DNA of 41,971 nt, taken from Pseudoalteromonas denitrificans DSM 6059 (GTDB taxonomy: Bacteria; Pseudomonadota; Gammaproteobacteria; Enterobacterales; Alteromonadaceae). Below the pieces are notes generated by a model that was not told the origin of the DNA, ran no database searches, and worked only from the letters and a program-made list of their open reading frames with translations. Below, one piece after another: positions 27,858-36,687 of the stretch. Made by a program: the position numbers and the translations under genes. The stretch is taken from contig NZ_FOLO01000049.1 of NCBI RefSeq assembly GCF_900112265.1, forward strand, positions 1-41,971. The letters are read 5' to 3'. The stretch's first letter is position 1, and each line of letters starts with the position of its first letter.

Positions 27858-28682
27858 TCAAGCTGCTAATTTTGTTAAATATTTATTTTGATGTAAAAAT
27901 AATAGTTCGGCTTCTTTATCGGTAATATTGATATTAAAAGTATTTAGTAAGATTTGTTGTAGCGCATTCGCACTTGTCACTTTATTGATATGTTCAATAT
28001 TATTTAATTCATCAAAATGTGTAAAAGTCAGGTTACGGATCAGATAACGTTGATTTTTTTCTATACGAGAAACAACTAGATGGTTCACAAATGCCGCATT
28101 TTTGTGTTTATGACTATAAAAGTGTGAAATATCGCAATCTGTTTCAGTACTTTCAGATAAATCGAGTCTATACAAAATGACAGGTTTAATATCATCAGTT
28201 TTGATAACCCGATAAGTATCACTTTCATCAAATTCAACCTGATATTTAGCAAAAGGAATTTCTAAACTGGCACCTTTTACTAATGGAATTAAAGTCCTGG
28301 GTGTCATAACACCAAAACCTACATCTATTATGTACTGCTGTTTATTGAGTGTTAATAAAGTCAGTCTGTGGCTTCGACCATTTTCAGGATCACCATTTAG
28401 CATTACGCGGGCTATTAATGGTCGAACATCAAAACCAAGATGCTTTAACGCCAAATGAAAAATTTTATTATGCTCAAAACAATAACCCCCTCTTCTTTTG
28501 TTTATGACACGTTTAAAAAGAGCTTCGGGTTCCAAGCTTAACTCTTCACCAAGGATCACATTAATACTGCTAAAATTAAAAAACTTAATATGTGCTTTGA
28601 TCATATGTTCAATTAAGTCATGATCATTTAAATTAAAAGGTAAATCTAACGAATTTAAATAGTCTGTTATATAGGTTGGCAA
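27858..28682 (-). CDS. nat: Arylamine N-acetyltransferase
   Basis: A 274-residue acetyl-CoA-dependent arylamine/hydroxylamine acetyltransferase with the cysteine-protease-like triad Cys68 (RRGGYCFEHN), His (GRSHRL) and Asp (IIDVGFG). The start is TTG at 28682: GGAG lies seven bases upstream, no ATG exists before residue 26, and this start puts the Cys at 68, matching the family's Cys68/69. Substrate is unknown; family members act on aromatic amines, hydrazines or aromatic antibiotic precursors. It stands alone, divergent from an M14 peptidase. Confidence 0.9.
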   Translation of the reverse strand: MPTYITDYLNSLDLPFNLNDHDLIEHMIKAHIKFFNFSSINVILGEELSLEPEALFKRVINKRRGGYCFEHNKIFHLALKHLGFDVRPLIARVMLNGDPENGRSHRLTLLTLNKQQYIIDVGFGVMTPRTLIPLVKGASLEIPFAKYQVEFDESDTYRVIKTDDIKPVILYRLDLSESTETDCDISHFYSHKHKNAAFVNHLVVSRIEKNQRYLIRNLTFTHFDELNNIEHINKVTSANALQQILLNTFNINITDKEAELLFLHQNKYLTKLAA

Positions 28683-28856
28683 TTCAAATCTCCAATATAA
28701 TATAAGTTGTTTTTATGTTGAGGCCACTATAAAACCTCAACTTAACCTTAGGTAAAGTCTTTTCTACTATTATTTTGTATTTATCTCAACCTGCTTGCTT
28801 AAATTAAAACGCCCGTTTATTCTTCTTTGTTTAAGTACATGCAATAAGGTAACAAA

Positions 28857-29786
28857 ATGAGTGGTTCTGCAGTTTATACAATAGGAATACCAGGTCAAAA
28901 ATGGGGAAAAAAAGAAAAAGAAACTTGGTTATCCAAACAATCTATTAAACGCTCTTACCAAGATGAAGTTGTTACTAAAATTGAAAAACTTAAAAACCAA
29001 TTTGATATAGCAACATATGGCGCGATTTCTTATGATGAAAATAAATATCCGCTTTATGTTATTACAAGCCTAAACTGGGATGAAACTAAACCAACAGTGT
29101 TAATTACAGGCGGTGTTCATGGCTATGAAACAAGTGGTGTTCATGGAGCATTAGGCTTTGTGAGTAGCCAAGCGCTAAATTATACCAATCAGTTTAACCT
29201 TATCATCACGCCTTGTATCAGCCCTTGGGGATATGAAACAATTAACCGCTGGAATCCTAATGCAGATGATCCCAATAGATCATTTTATGAAAATAGCCCA
29301 GCAGCAGAATCAGCGGCTTTAATGAAATATATTGCCTCACTCAATACAAAAATAACTGCACACATTGACTTACATGAAACAACTGACACAGACAATACTC
29401 AGTTCAGACCAGCGCTTGCTGCCCGCGATGCAACTGTGCATGATAATTGGAATATTCCAGATGGGTTTTACTTAGTAGGCGATACGTTAAATCCTGCGCC
29501 TGATTTTCAAGGCGCAATCATAAATAAAGTCAAAAGTATTACTCATATTGCTCCAGCTGATGGGCAAGGTAAAATAATCGGCTCTCCACTTGAACAAGAA
29601 GGTGTTATTAATTACCCAACTTCCAAACTTAGTCTATGCATTGGATTTACCCAGGCGACTTACTCAACCACAACGGAAGTTTATCCAGATAGTGATAATG
29701 TAACAGATGAAGAGTGCATAAATGCTCAAATTACTGCTATTACTGCTGGTCTTGATTATATTTCAGAAAAAAACAACCATATTTAA
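28857..29786 (+). CDS. M14-family zinc peptidase
   Basis: A 309-residue metallo-carboxypeptidase-fold protein without a signal peptide, so cytosolic. Zinc ligands are His88 and Glu91 in GGVHGYETSG, with the third His in ITAHIDLHETTD; these match the HxxE...H pattern of M14 and of succinylglutamate desuccinylase-like enzymes. WGYETINRWNPNADDPNRSF is the substrate-side Asn-Arg loop. The ATG has AAGG upstream. The substrate is unknown; a peptide or N-acyl amino acid is possible. A strong hairpin follows the gene. Confidence 0.82.
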   Translation: MSGSAVYTIGIPGQKWGKKEKETWLSKQSIKRSYQDEVVTKIEKLKNQFDIATYGAISYDENKYPLYVITSLNWDETKPTVLITGGVHGYETSGVHGALGFVSSQALNYTNQFNLIITPCISPWGYETINRWNPNADDPNRSFYENSPAAESAALMKYIASLNTKITAHIDLHETTDTDNTQFRPALAARDATVHDNWNIPDGFYLVGDTLNPAPDFQGAIINKVKSITHIAPADGQGKIIGSPLEQEGVINYPTSKLSLCIGFTQATYSTTTEVYPDSDNVTDEECINAQITAITAGLDYISEKNNHI

Positions 29787-29793
29787 TTAGTCT

Positions 29794-29828
29794 AAACTTA
29801 TGCAATTTTTTTAATATTGCATAAGTTT
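29794..29828 (+). terminator. 13-bp hairpin after the M14 peptidase gene
   Basis: A perfect 13-bp stem AAACTTATGCAAT / ATTGCATAAGTTT with a 9-nt loop, 8 bp after the stop codon. It ends in TTT but lacks a long T-run. The likely role is to end or protect the peptidase mRNA. The rest of the space up to 30006 is very AT-rich and shows no gene. Confidence 0.6.
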
Positions 29829-30006
29829 CAAGAGATTAAATAAAACATTCTATTTAACAATTGCATAATTTAAATTAAATTTAAGTAATTATTACTGAGA
29901 ATTAATTATTCCAACAAGATGAAGTTATACAATCTCCCTATAGTAATTCTGCGTTCAACATAAATTATCAGAGGTAGTTTTGATAATGAAAACATAGGAT
30001 TATTTA

Positions 30007-30459
30007 ATGGCCTTATTTTTAACAAGTACACTATTATCATTAGCCACGTTTTTTACGGTTTTTTCAGCAGCAGCAAAACAAAGTTCATATATAACAAATC
30101 TTAAAAATATGAATTTTGATCAACTGAGCGCTCATAACGATATTGCATTTGAAGGTGATCAAATTTGGTTTAAAGGTACGGCTGTTTCTATGCTAAATAC
30201 TTGTATGTCAGACTCAAAAACATTAAGAACAAATGAAAAGAAAACCATTGAAATTTTAGATGAGGAAGACTTAATCATTACAGGTTTTGACTACTTATAT
30301 ACACCGATTAGTACCACTAAAGCGATTGTGAATGGCGATACTGTTATTTACACAAAAAACCAAATTAAAACTCAAAAAGATATATACATTGTCACTAACG
30401 ATGATGATATGGATTCTGATTTCTTATTTTCAAAACAATTTACAGTTCCATACTGCTAG
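30007..30459 (+). CDS. Exported protein of unknown function
   Basis: 150 residues with a signal peptide (hydrophobic 3-22, cleavage probably near SAAAKQ). The mature part is small and acidic, with Cys in NTCMSD and the C-terminal residue Cys (VPYC); the two could form a disulfide. It contains DDDMDSDF near the end. The ribosome site AGGA is 8 bases upstream of the ATG. No family was recognised, and no obvious partner is present: it is preceded by the M14 peptidase after 220 bp and is convergent with the next gene. Confidence 0.6.
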   Translation: MALFLTSTLLSLATFFTVFSAAAKQSSYITNLKNMNFDQLSAHNDIAFEGDQIWFKGTAVSMLNTCMSDSKTLRTNEKKTIEILDEEDLIITGFDYLYTPISTTKAIVNGDTVIYTKNQIKTQKDIYIVTNDDDMDSDFLFSKQFTVPYC

Positions 30460-30470
30460 TCATCCTTAGA

Positions 30471-30515
30471 AATAACCATCTTAAAAGATTAACTTATTCT
30501 CTTGAGATGGTTATT
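30471..30515. terminator. Long hairpin between convergent genes
   Basis: An 11-bp stem AATAACCATCT (30471-30481) / AGATGGTTATT (30505-30515), with an inner AAGA/TCTT pairing possible. It sits between the stops of two convergent genes and may serve both. No T-run is present. Confidence 0.5.
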
Positions 30516-30518
30516 GAA

Positions 30519-30830
30519 TCAATCACAAAATCCTTTACGTAAAAAATCACTTTTACATTGATTATAGTTTTCCTCAGTGCAATTAATATATTTAATCGCT
30601 AAAAGATATTGTTCTTGCAAACATTTTTCCTCTTTTGCAAGTTCATATTCATTCATGACGATATGCATCGCCTCTATCGTTGCCTCAGTTTCACCTAAGC
30701 CAATATCTACTTCATCAGGTTCAAAGTTATCAAGCATCCAAATTTGAAGTTTTTGAATTGAAATCTCTGATTCCCCCCAAGATGTTATAATATTAATCAA
30801 TGCCGATTTTGTGATTTGATTTTTATGCAT
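30519..30830 (-). CDS. Small acidic protein of unknown function
   Basis: 103 residues, mainly helical and acidic, cytosolic. It contains WMLDNFEPDEVDIGLGETE and two Cys near the end (INCTEEN, NQCKSD). The ATG has AGAGA upstream and begins 12 bp after the end of the exported methyltransferase-like gene, so the two are one operon. The family was not recognised; a regulatory or immunity-type protein would fit the size, but nothing in the sequence shows it. Confidence 0.6.
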   Translation of the reverse strand: MHKNQITKSALINIITSWGESEISIQKLQIWMLDNFEPDEVDIGLGETEATIEAMHIVMNEYELAKEEKCLQEQYLLAIKYINCTEENYNQCKSDFLRKGFCD

Positions 30831-30842
30831 GTTTATCTCTAT

Positions 30843-31655
30843 TTATTCTCTTTTCTTAAATTTATATATAAAACGATCCGTTTTACCGCGAAGTTTATCT
30901 TCAAAAACACTCATAGATAAGTCGTCTTCAGGATTCGCTAAATAAAAAGCTTGTTCAACTAATACAAAGCCAGCCTCTTCCAGTTGATATTTTACAATAT
31001 TTGAGTCAATACGATGCACTGAGTTTGGCGCTTCTAAGCCAGATCCCTTATGAGCATGGTGATCAATAATAATAAAAACACCATCATCTTTAAGGCTTGC
31101 CTTAATTTTTGCTAAAGCAGCTTTATGATCAACCTCAGCTTCACGAAATATCGTCTTTTTACCGTCAGAAATATCATAAGTAAAAAACAAATCGTGGTAA
31201 TTAAGTGCTGTGAAAGCAATATCGATACTTTTTTCTGGTATGTTTATATCTGGAAGATCAATTTTATCTAATCTAGTAAGGTTTTTTAGGCGGTTGTTTT
31301 TTGTTCTTTTTTCAATTCGCTTTTGTGCAAAACGCCAAATAACACTGTCATTTTGTACATATACTTTACCCTTATCTCCAACAGCCATTGAAAATAATTC
31401 AGAGTACCAACCTCCTCCTGCAAATATATCTAATATATGATCTCCTTTTGCAATACCAGAAAAGTGCATTATTTGAGCTGGCTTTCTTGATTGATCTCTT
31501 TGGCTATCATTTTCTTGTCTGTTAGGAGCAGCCAAATAAGCATTTAACTGTTCTAATGTTAATGCTTGCTCCTTTTCATTCGCATGTAACCTATCAATAC
31601 TTGTCACTAAAATTAGTAAAAATAGTATTTTAAAACCAAAATTAAATTTTATCAT
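30843..31655 (-). CDS. Exported SAM-methyltransferase-like protein
   Basis: About 270 residues. After a signal peptide (hydrophobic FKILFLLILVTSI, cleavage near LHA-NE) the protein has a Rossmann methyltransferase fold: motif I ILDIFAGGGWYSEL, then SIDIAFTALNYHD and FIIIDHH. It resembles the predicted methyltransferases of COG4798, which also carry signal sequences. The frame is open to 31715, but the ATG at 31655 is chosen because it puts the signal peptide at the N-terminus; there is no clear ribosome site at any start. The target is unknown, and SAM is not expected in the periplasm. Confidence 0.78.
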   Translation of the reverse strand: MIKFNFGFKILFLLILVTSIDRLHANEKEQALTLEQLNAYLAAPNRQENDSQRDQSRKPAQIMHFSGIAKGDHILDIFAGGGWYSELFSMAVGDKGKVYVQNDSVIWRFAQKRIEKRTKNNRLKNLTRLDKIDLPDINIPEKSIDIAFTALNYHDLFFTYDISDGKKTIFREAEVDHKAALAKIKASLKDDGVFIIIDHHAHKGSGLEAPNSVHRIDSNIVKYQLEEAGFVLVEQAFYLANPEDDLSMSVFEDKLRGKTDRFIYKFKKRE

Positions 31656-31774
31656 TTGCGCACACTTGTTATTATTAGAGTAATACATATTAAATCTATA
31701 AATAATAAAAATCATTAATTTAAAGATTTAATATACACAATTATTTCTTATATCACTTGATAACGGAATTTTGT

Positions 31775-32644
31775 ATGGACAATAAATATTACATTCGATC
31801 ATGCTCACAAAAAGAGCTTCATACAATTTTAAAATGGGCAGAGTTAGAAGACTGGAACCCAGGTCTTTACGACTATGAAAGTTTTTATGCTGCTGACAAT
31901 ATGGGATTTTTATTAGGGATTTTAAATAATCAACCCATAGCGTGTATTTCTATTGTGAAATATCCTGACAATTTTTCATTTTTAGGTTTTTATATTGTTA
32001 AGCCTGAGTTTAGAGGTCAAGGCTATGGTTTTCAGTTATGGCAGCATGCAATAAAACAATTAAGTAAATATAATATTGCACTTGATGGTGTTATTGAACA
32101 GCAAAATAACTATAAAAAGTCAGGGTTTAAATTTGCTTATTCAAATATTCGTTATCAAGGCATTAGTAAAACGAATACAATTAACACAGAGAATTCACCT
32201 CAGTTATTAACTGATTTATTACACTACAAACCTAACATTGTTAATGAAATTATCTCTTATGATAAAGATTTTTTTCCCACTGATCGTCGTATTTTTTTGA
32301 AGGCTTGGTTAAATCAAACTAAAAGTAAAGTGATTATACAATTAGAAAAAGGTAAAATCTCAGGTTATGGTGTTATCAGGCCGTGTATTTCAGGTTATAA
32401 AATAGGCCCTTTATTTGCTAATTCACCCAATATAGGTGAATCAATTTATGTGTCATTAATTAATCAGGTAGAAAATAATAAAAAGTGCTATCTTGATATT
32501 CCAGAAACAAATGCAGATGCCCTCACTTTAGCAAAAAAGTATAATATGATAAAAGTTTTTGAAACGGCTCGTATGTATACTCTAAACGAACCTGAAATAT
32601 CCTCTTCACGTACCTTCGGTGTCACTACATTTGAGTTAGGCTGA
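31775..32644 (+). CDS. GNAT acetyltransferase with extra C-terminal domain
   Basis: About 289 residues. The first 140 are a GNAT domain with FYIVKPEFRGQGYGFQLW as the acetyl-CoA-binding motif (RGQGYG). The remaining 150 match the second GNAT-like half (Acetyltransf_18) often fused in such proteins, including GKISGYGVIRP. The ATG at 31775 has CGGA about nine bases upstream and is preferred over an in-frame TTG at 31757. The substrate is unknown. It is divergent from the exported methyltransferase-like gene. Confidence 0.8.
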   Translation: MDNKYYIRSCSQKELHTILKWAELEDWNPGLYDYESFYAADNMGFLLGILNNQPIACISIVKYPDNFSFLGFYIVKPEFRGQGYGFQLWQHAIKQLSKYNIALDGVIEQQNNYKKSGFKFAYSNIRYQGISKTNTINTENSPQLLTDLLHYKPNIVNEIISYDKDFFPTDRRIFLKAWLNQTKSKVIIQLEKGKISGYGVIRPCISGYKIGPLFANSPNIGESIYVSLINQVENNKKCYLDIPETNADALTLAKKYNMIKVFETARMYTLNEPEISSSRTFGVTTFELG

Positions 32645-32772
32645 TCTCTTATTGGATAAAGTAATCTTAACCTATTATTGTGCATTACTTTTACATTTAT
32701 AACACAATACAATTTAAATAATACTTATTAAATTGCTTAATATTATCAATCTTTTATTGCACTAAAATCATC

Positions 32773-34575
32773 TTACATACGACGTGATCTAGAAGAAATT
32801 CTGCTACCAGTCCTAATTTTTGTATTATTTAAGTTAGGGTTAACAAATGAAAATAATTTAGTTTCTCTCATCACAATTTCATTACCGTTAACTTTACCTG
32901 GAGTAAAGCGCCATTTTTTCATCGCTTTTCTAACTGATTTTTTTAAATAACTTTTAGTATCACCCATAAATTCTATATCGGACGCTTTTCCATCTAAGTT
33001 AACATTAAATGAAATAACAACATCGCCAACATATCCTTTTCTTTGCGCAACTTCAGAATAATCAGGTTTAATCATTTTTAAAGCTTTTGGTGGGATCACT
33101 AAAGGTTTATATTCATTAGAATCAACAACTGCAATTTTATTTGTAATTAGTGGTAATGTTTCAATTTTAGAATTTAATTCAGCAATTTTTTCTACTGGTT
33201 TATTTTCTCTGTTCTTTGTTTTTACTGTTATTTTTTTTTGTTCTGGAGCTACTTCTAACACTAGTTCAGTTTTATTCAATAAAGAAGGCTTTTGGGTTTC
33301 TCTATGCTTTTCTACTATGACTTGCTTCTTTTCCAAAACATCATTTTCAATACTTGGTGATTGATTAAGTATAACTTTTTGTTGCTTTTGTATTGGAATA
33401 TCGACTGTAGTTAATTTTTTAGCTCCTTGCTGTTCCTTAGATTTGTCAGGGGCTATTTGAACTGAAATATCATTTAAGTTTTCTTTAATTTCAGGCTTTA
33501 CAAGCATAAGTTGTTTATTTTTTAAAGTCTCTAAATACTCATCAGTTACAGTATTACTCATTCCAATTACTTTATGAGTACTAAATAATAAACATACGAC
33601 AGCTAAACCAATTAAACCTGCCATACCACGGTTTGCATATTTAGGGGTACATGAGTGCTCACCGACTACTCTTGAAACACGGCTTCTTAAATGTCCACCT
33701 GTAGCTGCCATTGCCATTAAAGGAATTGTTCTTGGTCTCAGTTCTTCTGCATGTAAAAGCGCTTTAGCATAAGATATTTTTTCACAGAAATGTGTTGCGG
33801 CAATATCATCACAACAATACTCACGGTCGATTCTGATTTGTTTTGAAATCCATTTGACCCCAGGATGAAAAAATAAAAATACTTCAACGAGTGACTGTAT
33901 TAAGTTTACAAAATAATCATGCCTTTTAACATGCGCTAATTCATGCGCAATCAGTAACCTTAACTGTTCTTCTGTTAACCCAGTGATCATATTTAATGGT
34001 ACTAAAACAACGGGTTTAAGCCATCCAATCACCATAGGAACATCGACTATTTTAGACACTCTTAAGGTTACATTTTGTGAAATCGATAACTCTTCTTTTA
34101 AAGATAAAAACAGTTCACTCAGCCACCGTTGAGGTTTAGAAACATGTGACTTAGGTAATTTATAAACTGAAAAAAGCTCTTTGCAATAGCCAATACTGAA
34201 GTAAATAACTCCCAACATCCATATAACAGATAACCAAGGTAATAAATTTTTAATATCAAACTCTTGCATATTAAACAATACAGAAACAATTTCTGGTTCA
34301 GATAATAAAGGCGCTGCATGTGATATTGAAGCATTAGATATGGATTGTGGTTCATTTATAATTAAAAAAGTAAGAACCGGAGAAATTAAGCACAATACCA
34401 ATACAAAAAGGCTGACGTTATATCTTAAATTTGAATATTTATTACTGATTAACTTTAAAAATGCAGCTAGAAATACAGCTAATACAGATCCTTGCCATAT
34501 AAAATGAAGTAAGGTTAGTGATAATGTTTTAAAAACAGGATTACTTAAAAAAGTATCAAAAAAGAAAAAGTCCAT
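32773..34575 (-). CDS. M56 (BlaR1-like) membrane metallopeptidase with TonB C-terminal domain
   Basis: 600 residues. The N-terminal half has several membrane helices and the M56 zinc site HELAHVKRHDY (His211, Glu212, His215), then FFHPGVKWISKQIRIDRE and CCDD, as in BlaR1/MecR1. In those sensors the protease cuts the BlaI repressor after antibiotic binding. Here no penicillin-binding sensor domain follows. After another helix (about 308-330) and a long charged linker comes a TonB C-terminal domain (about 500-590: YSEVAQRKGYVGDVVISFNV, WRFTPGKVNG). It is 10 bp downstream of the BlaI gene. The signal sensed is unknown; the TonB domain suggests the periplasm or an outer-membrane partner. Confidence 0.9.
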   Translation of the reverse strand: MDFFFFDTFLSNPVFKTLSLTLLHFIWQGSVLAVFLAAFLKLISNKYSNLRYNVSLFVLVLCLISPVLTFLIINEPQSISNASISHAAPLLSEPEIVSVLFNMQEFDIKNLLPWLSVIWMLGVIYFSIGYCKELFSVYKLPKSHVSKPQRWLSELFLSLKEELSISQNVTLRVSKIVDVPMVIGWLKPVVLVPLNMITGLTEEQLRLLIAHELAHVKRHDYFVNLIQSLVEVFLFFHPGVKWISKQIRIDREYCCDDIAATHFCEKISYAKALLHAEELRPRTIPLMAMAATGGHLRSRVSRVVGEHSCTPKYANRGMAGLIGLAVVCLLFSTHKVIGMSNTVTDEYLETLKNKQLMLVKPEIKENLNDISVQIAPDKSKEQQGAKKLTTVDIPIQKQQKVILNQSPSIENDVLEKKQVIVEKHRETQKPSLLNKTELVLEVAPEQKKITVKTKNRENKPVEKIAELNSKIETLPLITNKIAVVDSNEYKPLVIPPKALKMIKPDYSEVAQRKGYVGDVVISFNVNLDGKASDIEFMGDTKSYLKKSVRKAMKKWRFTPGKVNGNEIVMRETKLFSFVNPNLNNTKIRTGSRISSRSRRM

Positions 34576-34585
34576 TTAGTTGTCT

Positions 34586-34969
34586 CTATTTTTTATTTTG
34601 TTCTTCTAATGTATTGAGCAGCTCTCTAATTTCATTAATTTCGTCTGAACTTGCTTTTTCGCCTAATGCGCTCACAACAAGGTCATATTTAGAACCACCA
34701 AATGCTTTTGATAGTATGTCTTTTATTAATGAATTTTGCGTTTTTCCAGATGACTCTTTAGCCTTATATAAATGCGCCCGACTTGACTCATCTCTTTGAA
34801 CTAGCCCTTTTTCATGCATTACCTGCATTGTTTTGAGTGTTGTAGTATAACCAGTTGACTGAGTCAAAGATAAAACTTCATGAACTTGGCGTACGGTAGA
34901 CGGCTGAACCTTCCATAAAATATTAAGAATATTAAGTTCAGCTTTTGTTGGTACCGTTTTTTTTGTCAT
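34586..34969 (-). CDS. BlaI/MecI-family repressor
   Basis: A 127-residue winged-helix repressor of the BlaI/MecI/CopY family: LNILNILWKVQPSTVRQVHE, then TGYTTTLKTMQVMHEKGLV, and a C-terminal dimerisation helix region. In the family the dimer binds TACA-type dyads and is inactivated by the partner M56 protease. The M56 gene begins 10 bp later in the same direction. A dyad at 35013-35028 lies in the spacer of its own promoter, so autoregulation is likely. The ribosome site is weak (AAGAAAG). Confidence 0.92.
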   Translation of the reverse strand: MTKKTVPTKAELNILNILWKVQPSTVRQVHEVLSLTQSTGYTTTLKTMQVMHEKGLVQRDESSRAHLYKAKESSGKTQNSLIKDILSKAFGGSKYDLVVSALGEKASSDEINEIRELLNTLEEQNKK

Positions 34970-35008
34970 TCTTTCTTGCCTATTTTTTTAAATAAAGTTC
35001 ACATGCCT

Positions 35009-35036
35009 AATATACGAAATCAATCGTAAATAGCAA
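35009..35036 (-). promoter_or_regulatory. Candidate promoter with BlaI operator
   Basis: On the minus strand: -35 TTGCTA (35031-35036), 16-bp spacer, -10 TATATT (35009-35014). The inverted repeat TACGA-N6-TCGTA (35013-35028) fills the spacer and touches the -10, the usual place for a BlaI-type operator (family sites contain TACA/TGTA dyads). It lies 40-67 bp upstream of the repressor gene. Confidence 0.55.
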
Positions 35037-35047
35037 CAATTAATTTA

Positions 35048-36412
35048 CTATTGAGACATAATTGATTGTCTTACTTGGTAACTTTGATGGTTTTTCAAAC
35101 TAACCCCACCAAAATAAGATTTATATATACCTAGTTTTTCCAATACCGGATTTACATTTGGAAAACTTCGATTTAAAGCTTCTTGATATAATAGCTTAGT
35201 AAAAATATTAGTCCCTGATAAAGAATCCAATTTAGCTGTAAATTTTTCAGCAGACCAAGGGCCTTTCTCAGTTATACAACATTTAACAAACTTGTTTATA
35301 ATATCAAATAAGCTTGTCTTTTTGCGCTCTCTCAATGCGACATCTACAATAAGAAAATATGCAGCACCTCCCCAGTAATAATGCATTGTTTCATTTGTTT
35401 GCCGTAAATTAAGGCCATTCTCATCACGCATACCACGTTCAAATCCATCCAGCATTTTCTCCCAGCCTTCTAAATCGTTTGTAAAACCAGCTCTTGCTCT
35501 TAATACAACCTGATAATAAGTCGCTAACCCTTCTGATAACCATAAATCTTCAGTATTAAATTTAGGTAAATATAAATGACTTAGTTCATGTACAGCAGTC
35601 CAATCTTGATAAAACGTTTCTATTTTAAGGTTCTTATCTACATAAAATTGAACGGATGCACCACCTCCTCTTTGAACTTCCGCCCATGGAACAGGCCCAT
35701 TGTTTGAAGAAATTTCTGTGATCAGTATTTGCACTGGCCTTTGTGGAAATAGCCCAGTGTGTTGGTCTAAAATATTTGCCATATCTTGAACCCATTTTAT
35801 ATATTCATTCTGTCTTTTATGATTATTTAAACCAATGAGTGCTAATTCCAATTTCGCATTACCAAATATAAGACTTTCTAACCTAATATTTCCTATAACA
35901 GTTTTACTTTCATATTCGATTGCATTTCTTTTCAATATAAATGTGACATCATTTTTAATTTTTTTCGCCTTAGGAAAAGGGGTTGATATTTGATGCTGTA
36001 AATTATTTAAATTAAACTTTATATATACCTTTTGCTCATTTTTTGGGTAAAACAACCAATCTCGATTATCAATAAAGACTGTATTTTTAATTGCATACTT
36101 TTCAGCTTTTTTTAAACTTTGATTTAGATTTACTTGATAAGCTAAGCAATCACCTAATTTAGTATTTCCAATATAAAGCTTGTTACTATAGAGATTTAAG
36201 CCTCTTCTATCACCACTTTTAGATATGATATTCAGTGAAGTAATATTAAACAGCGCGTTTGAACGACCTAATTCAAATAGTGAAGGCAAGACTGTAGATG
36301 AGCAAATATCAACCTTAATGTTTTTTAAATCTTTAGATATATCAACAAAGTAATCTATTTTTGCAAAAAGTATTGATGGAAAAAACAACATGAAAACATA
36401 AAAACAGTGCAT
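35048..36412 (-). CDS. Exported gluzincin-type metallopeptidase (M1/M61-like)
   Basis: 454 residues with a signal peptide (FMLFFPSILFA, cleavage near FAK). The zinc site is HELSH (His275, Glu276, His279) followed by WLSEGLATYYQ, where Glu294 is the probable third ligand; this is the gluzincin arrangement seen in M1 and M61 aminopeptidases, with the C-terminal helical part as in M61. The gap between HExxH and Glu is only 14 residues, against about 18 in typical M1 enzymes. Start ATG has AGGA upstream. It lies just upstream of the BlaI/M56 pair on the same strand (78 bp), but that pair has its own promoter. Confidence 0.82.
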   Translation of the reverse strand: MHCFYVFMLFFPSILFAKIDYFVDISKDLKNIKVDICSSTVLPSLFELGRSNALFNITSLNIISKSGDRRGLNLYSNKLYIGNTKLGDCLAYQVNLNQSLKKAEKYAIKNTVFIDNRDWLFYPKNEQKVYIKFNLNNLQHQISTPFPKAKKIKNDVTFILKRNAIEYESKTVIGNIRLESLIFGNAKLELALIGLNNHKRQNEYIKWVQDMANILDQHTGLFPQRPVQILITEISSNNGPVPWAEVQRGGGASVQFYVDKNLKIETFYQDWTAVHELSHLYLPKFNTEDLWLSEGLATYYQVVLRARAGFTNDLEGWEKMLDGFERGMRDENGLNLRQTNETMHYYWGGAAYFLIVDVALRERKKTSLFDIINKFVKCCITEKGPWSAEKFTAKLDSLSGTNIFTKLLYQEALNRSFPNVNPVLEKLGIYKSYFGGVSLKNHQSYQVRQSIMSQ

Positions 36413-36687
36413 CAGACTTCCTTTATTTCACTTTAATAACCAAATCCAACAATTTATAAACTGAATTCAAATAGCACATCAATTACACTTAATAATCTAT
36501 CCAAAAAGTAGACCGGGGTTTTTCTATAATAATTACGAAGCGTGGCTAAAATATTAAAACTCTCCAAGGTATTGTTTTATAAAACATCAATTAACCCGCT
36601 TATTTTTTATTCGGTAATGAGTTAAAAAAAGATTGTTGCATTTAGAAGGATAATGTAAACTTGCGCAAAATTTGTACTGGAGAGCTT

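Noticed and set aside
32488..32712. Open frame opposite the end of the GNAT gene
   Set aside because: It is antisense to a well-supported coding region and shows no ribosome site or family motif. Other overlapping frames opposite pfaA, pfaC and pfaD were rejected for the same reason.
36573..36586. 14-bp palindrome TGTTTTATAAAACA before the small membrane protein gene
   Set aside because: It is nearly all A and T, where such palindromes arise by chance, and no promoter pair is tied to it.
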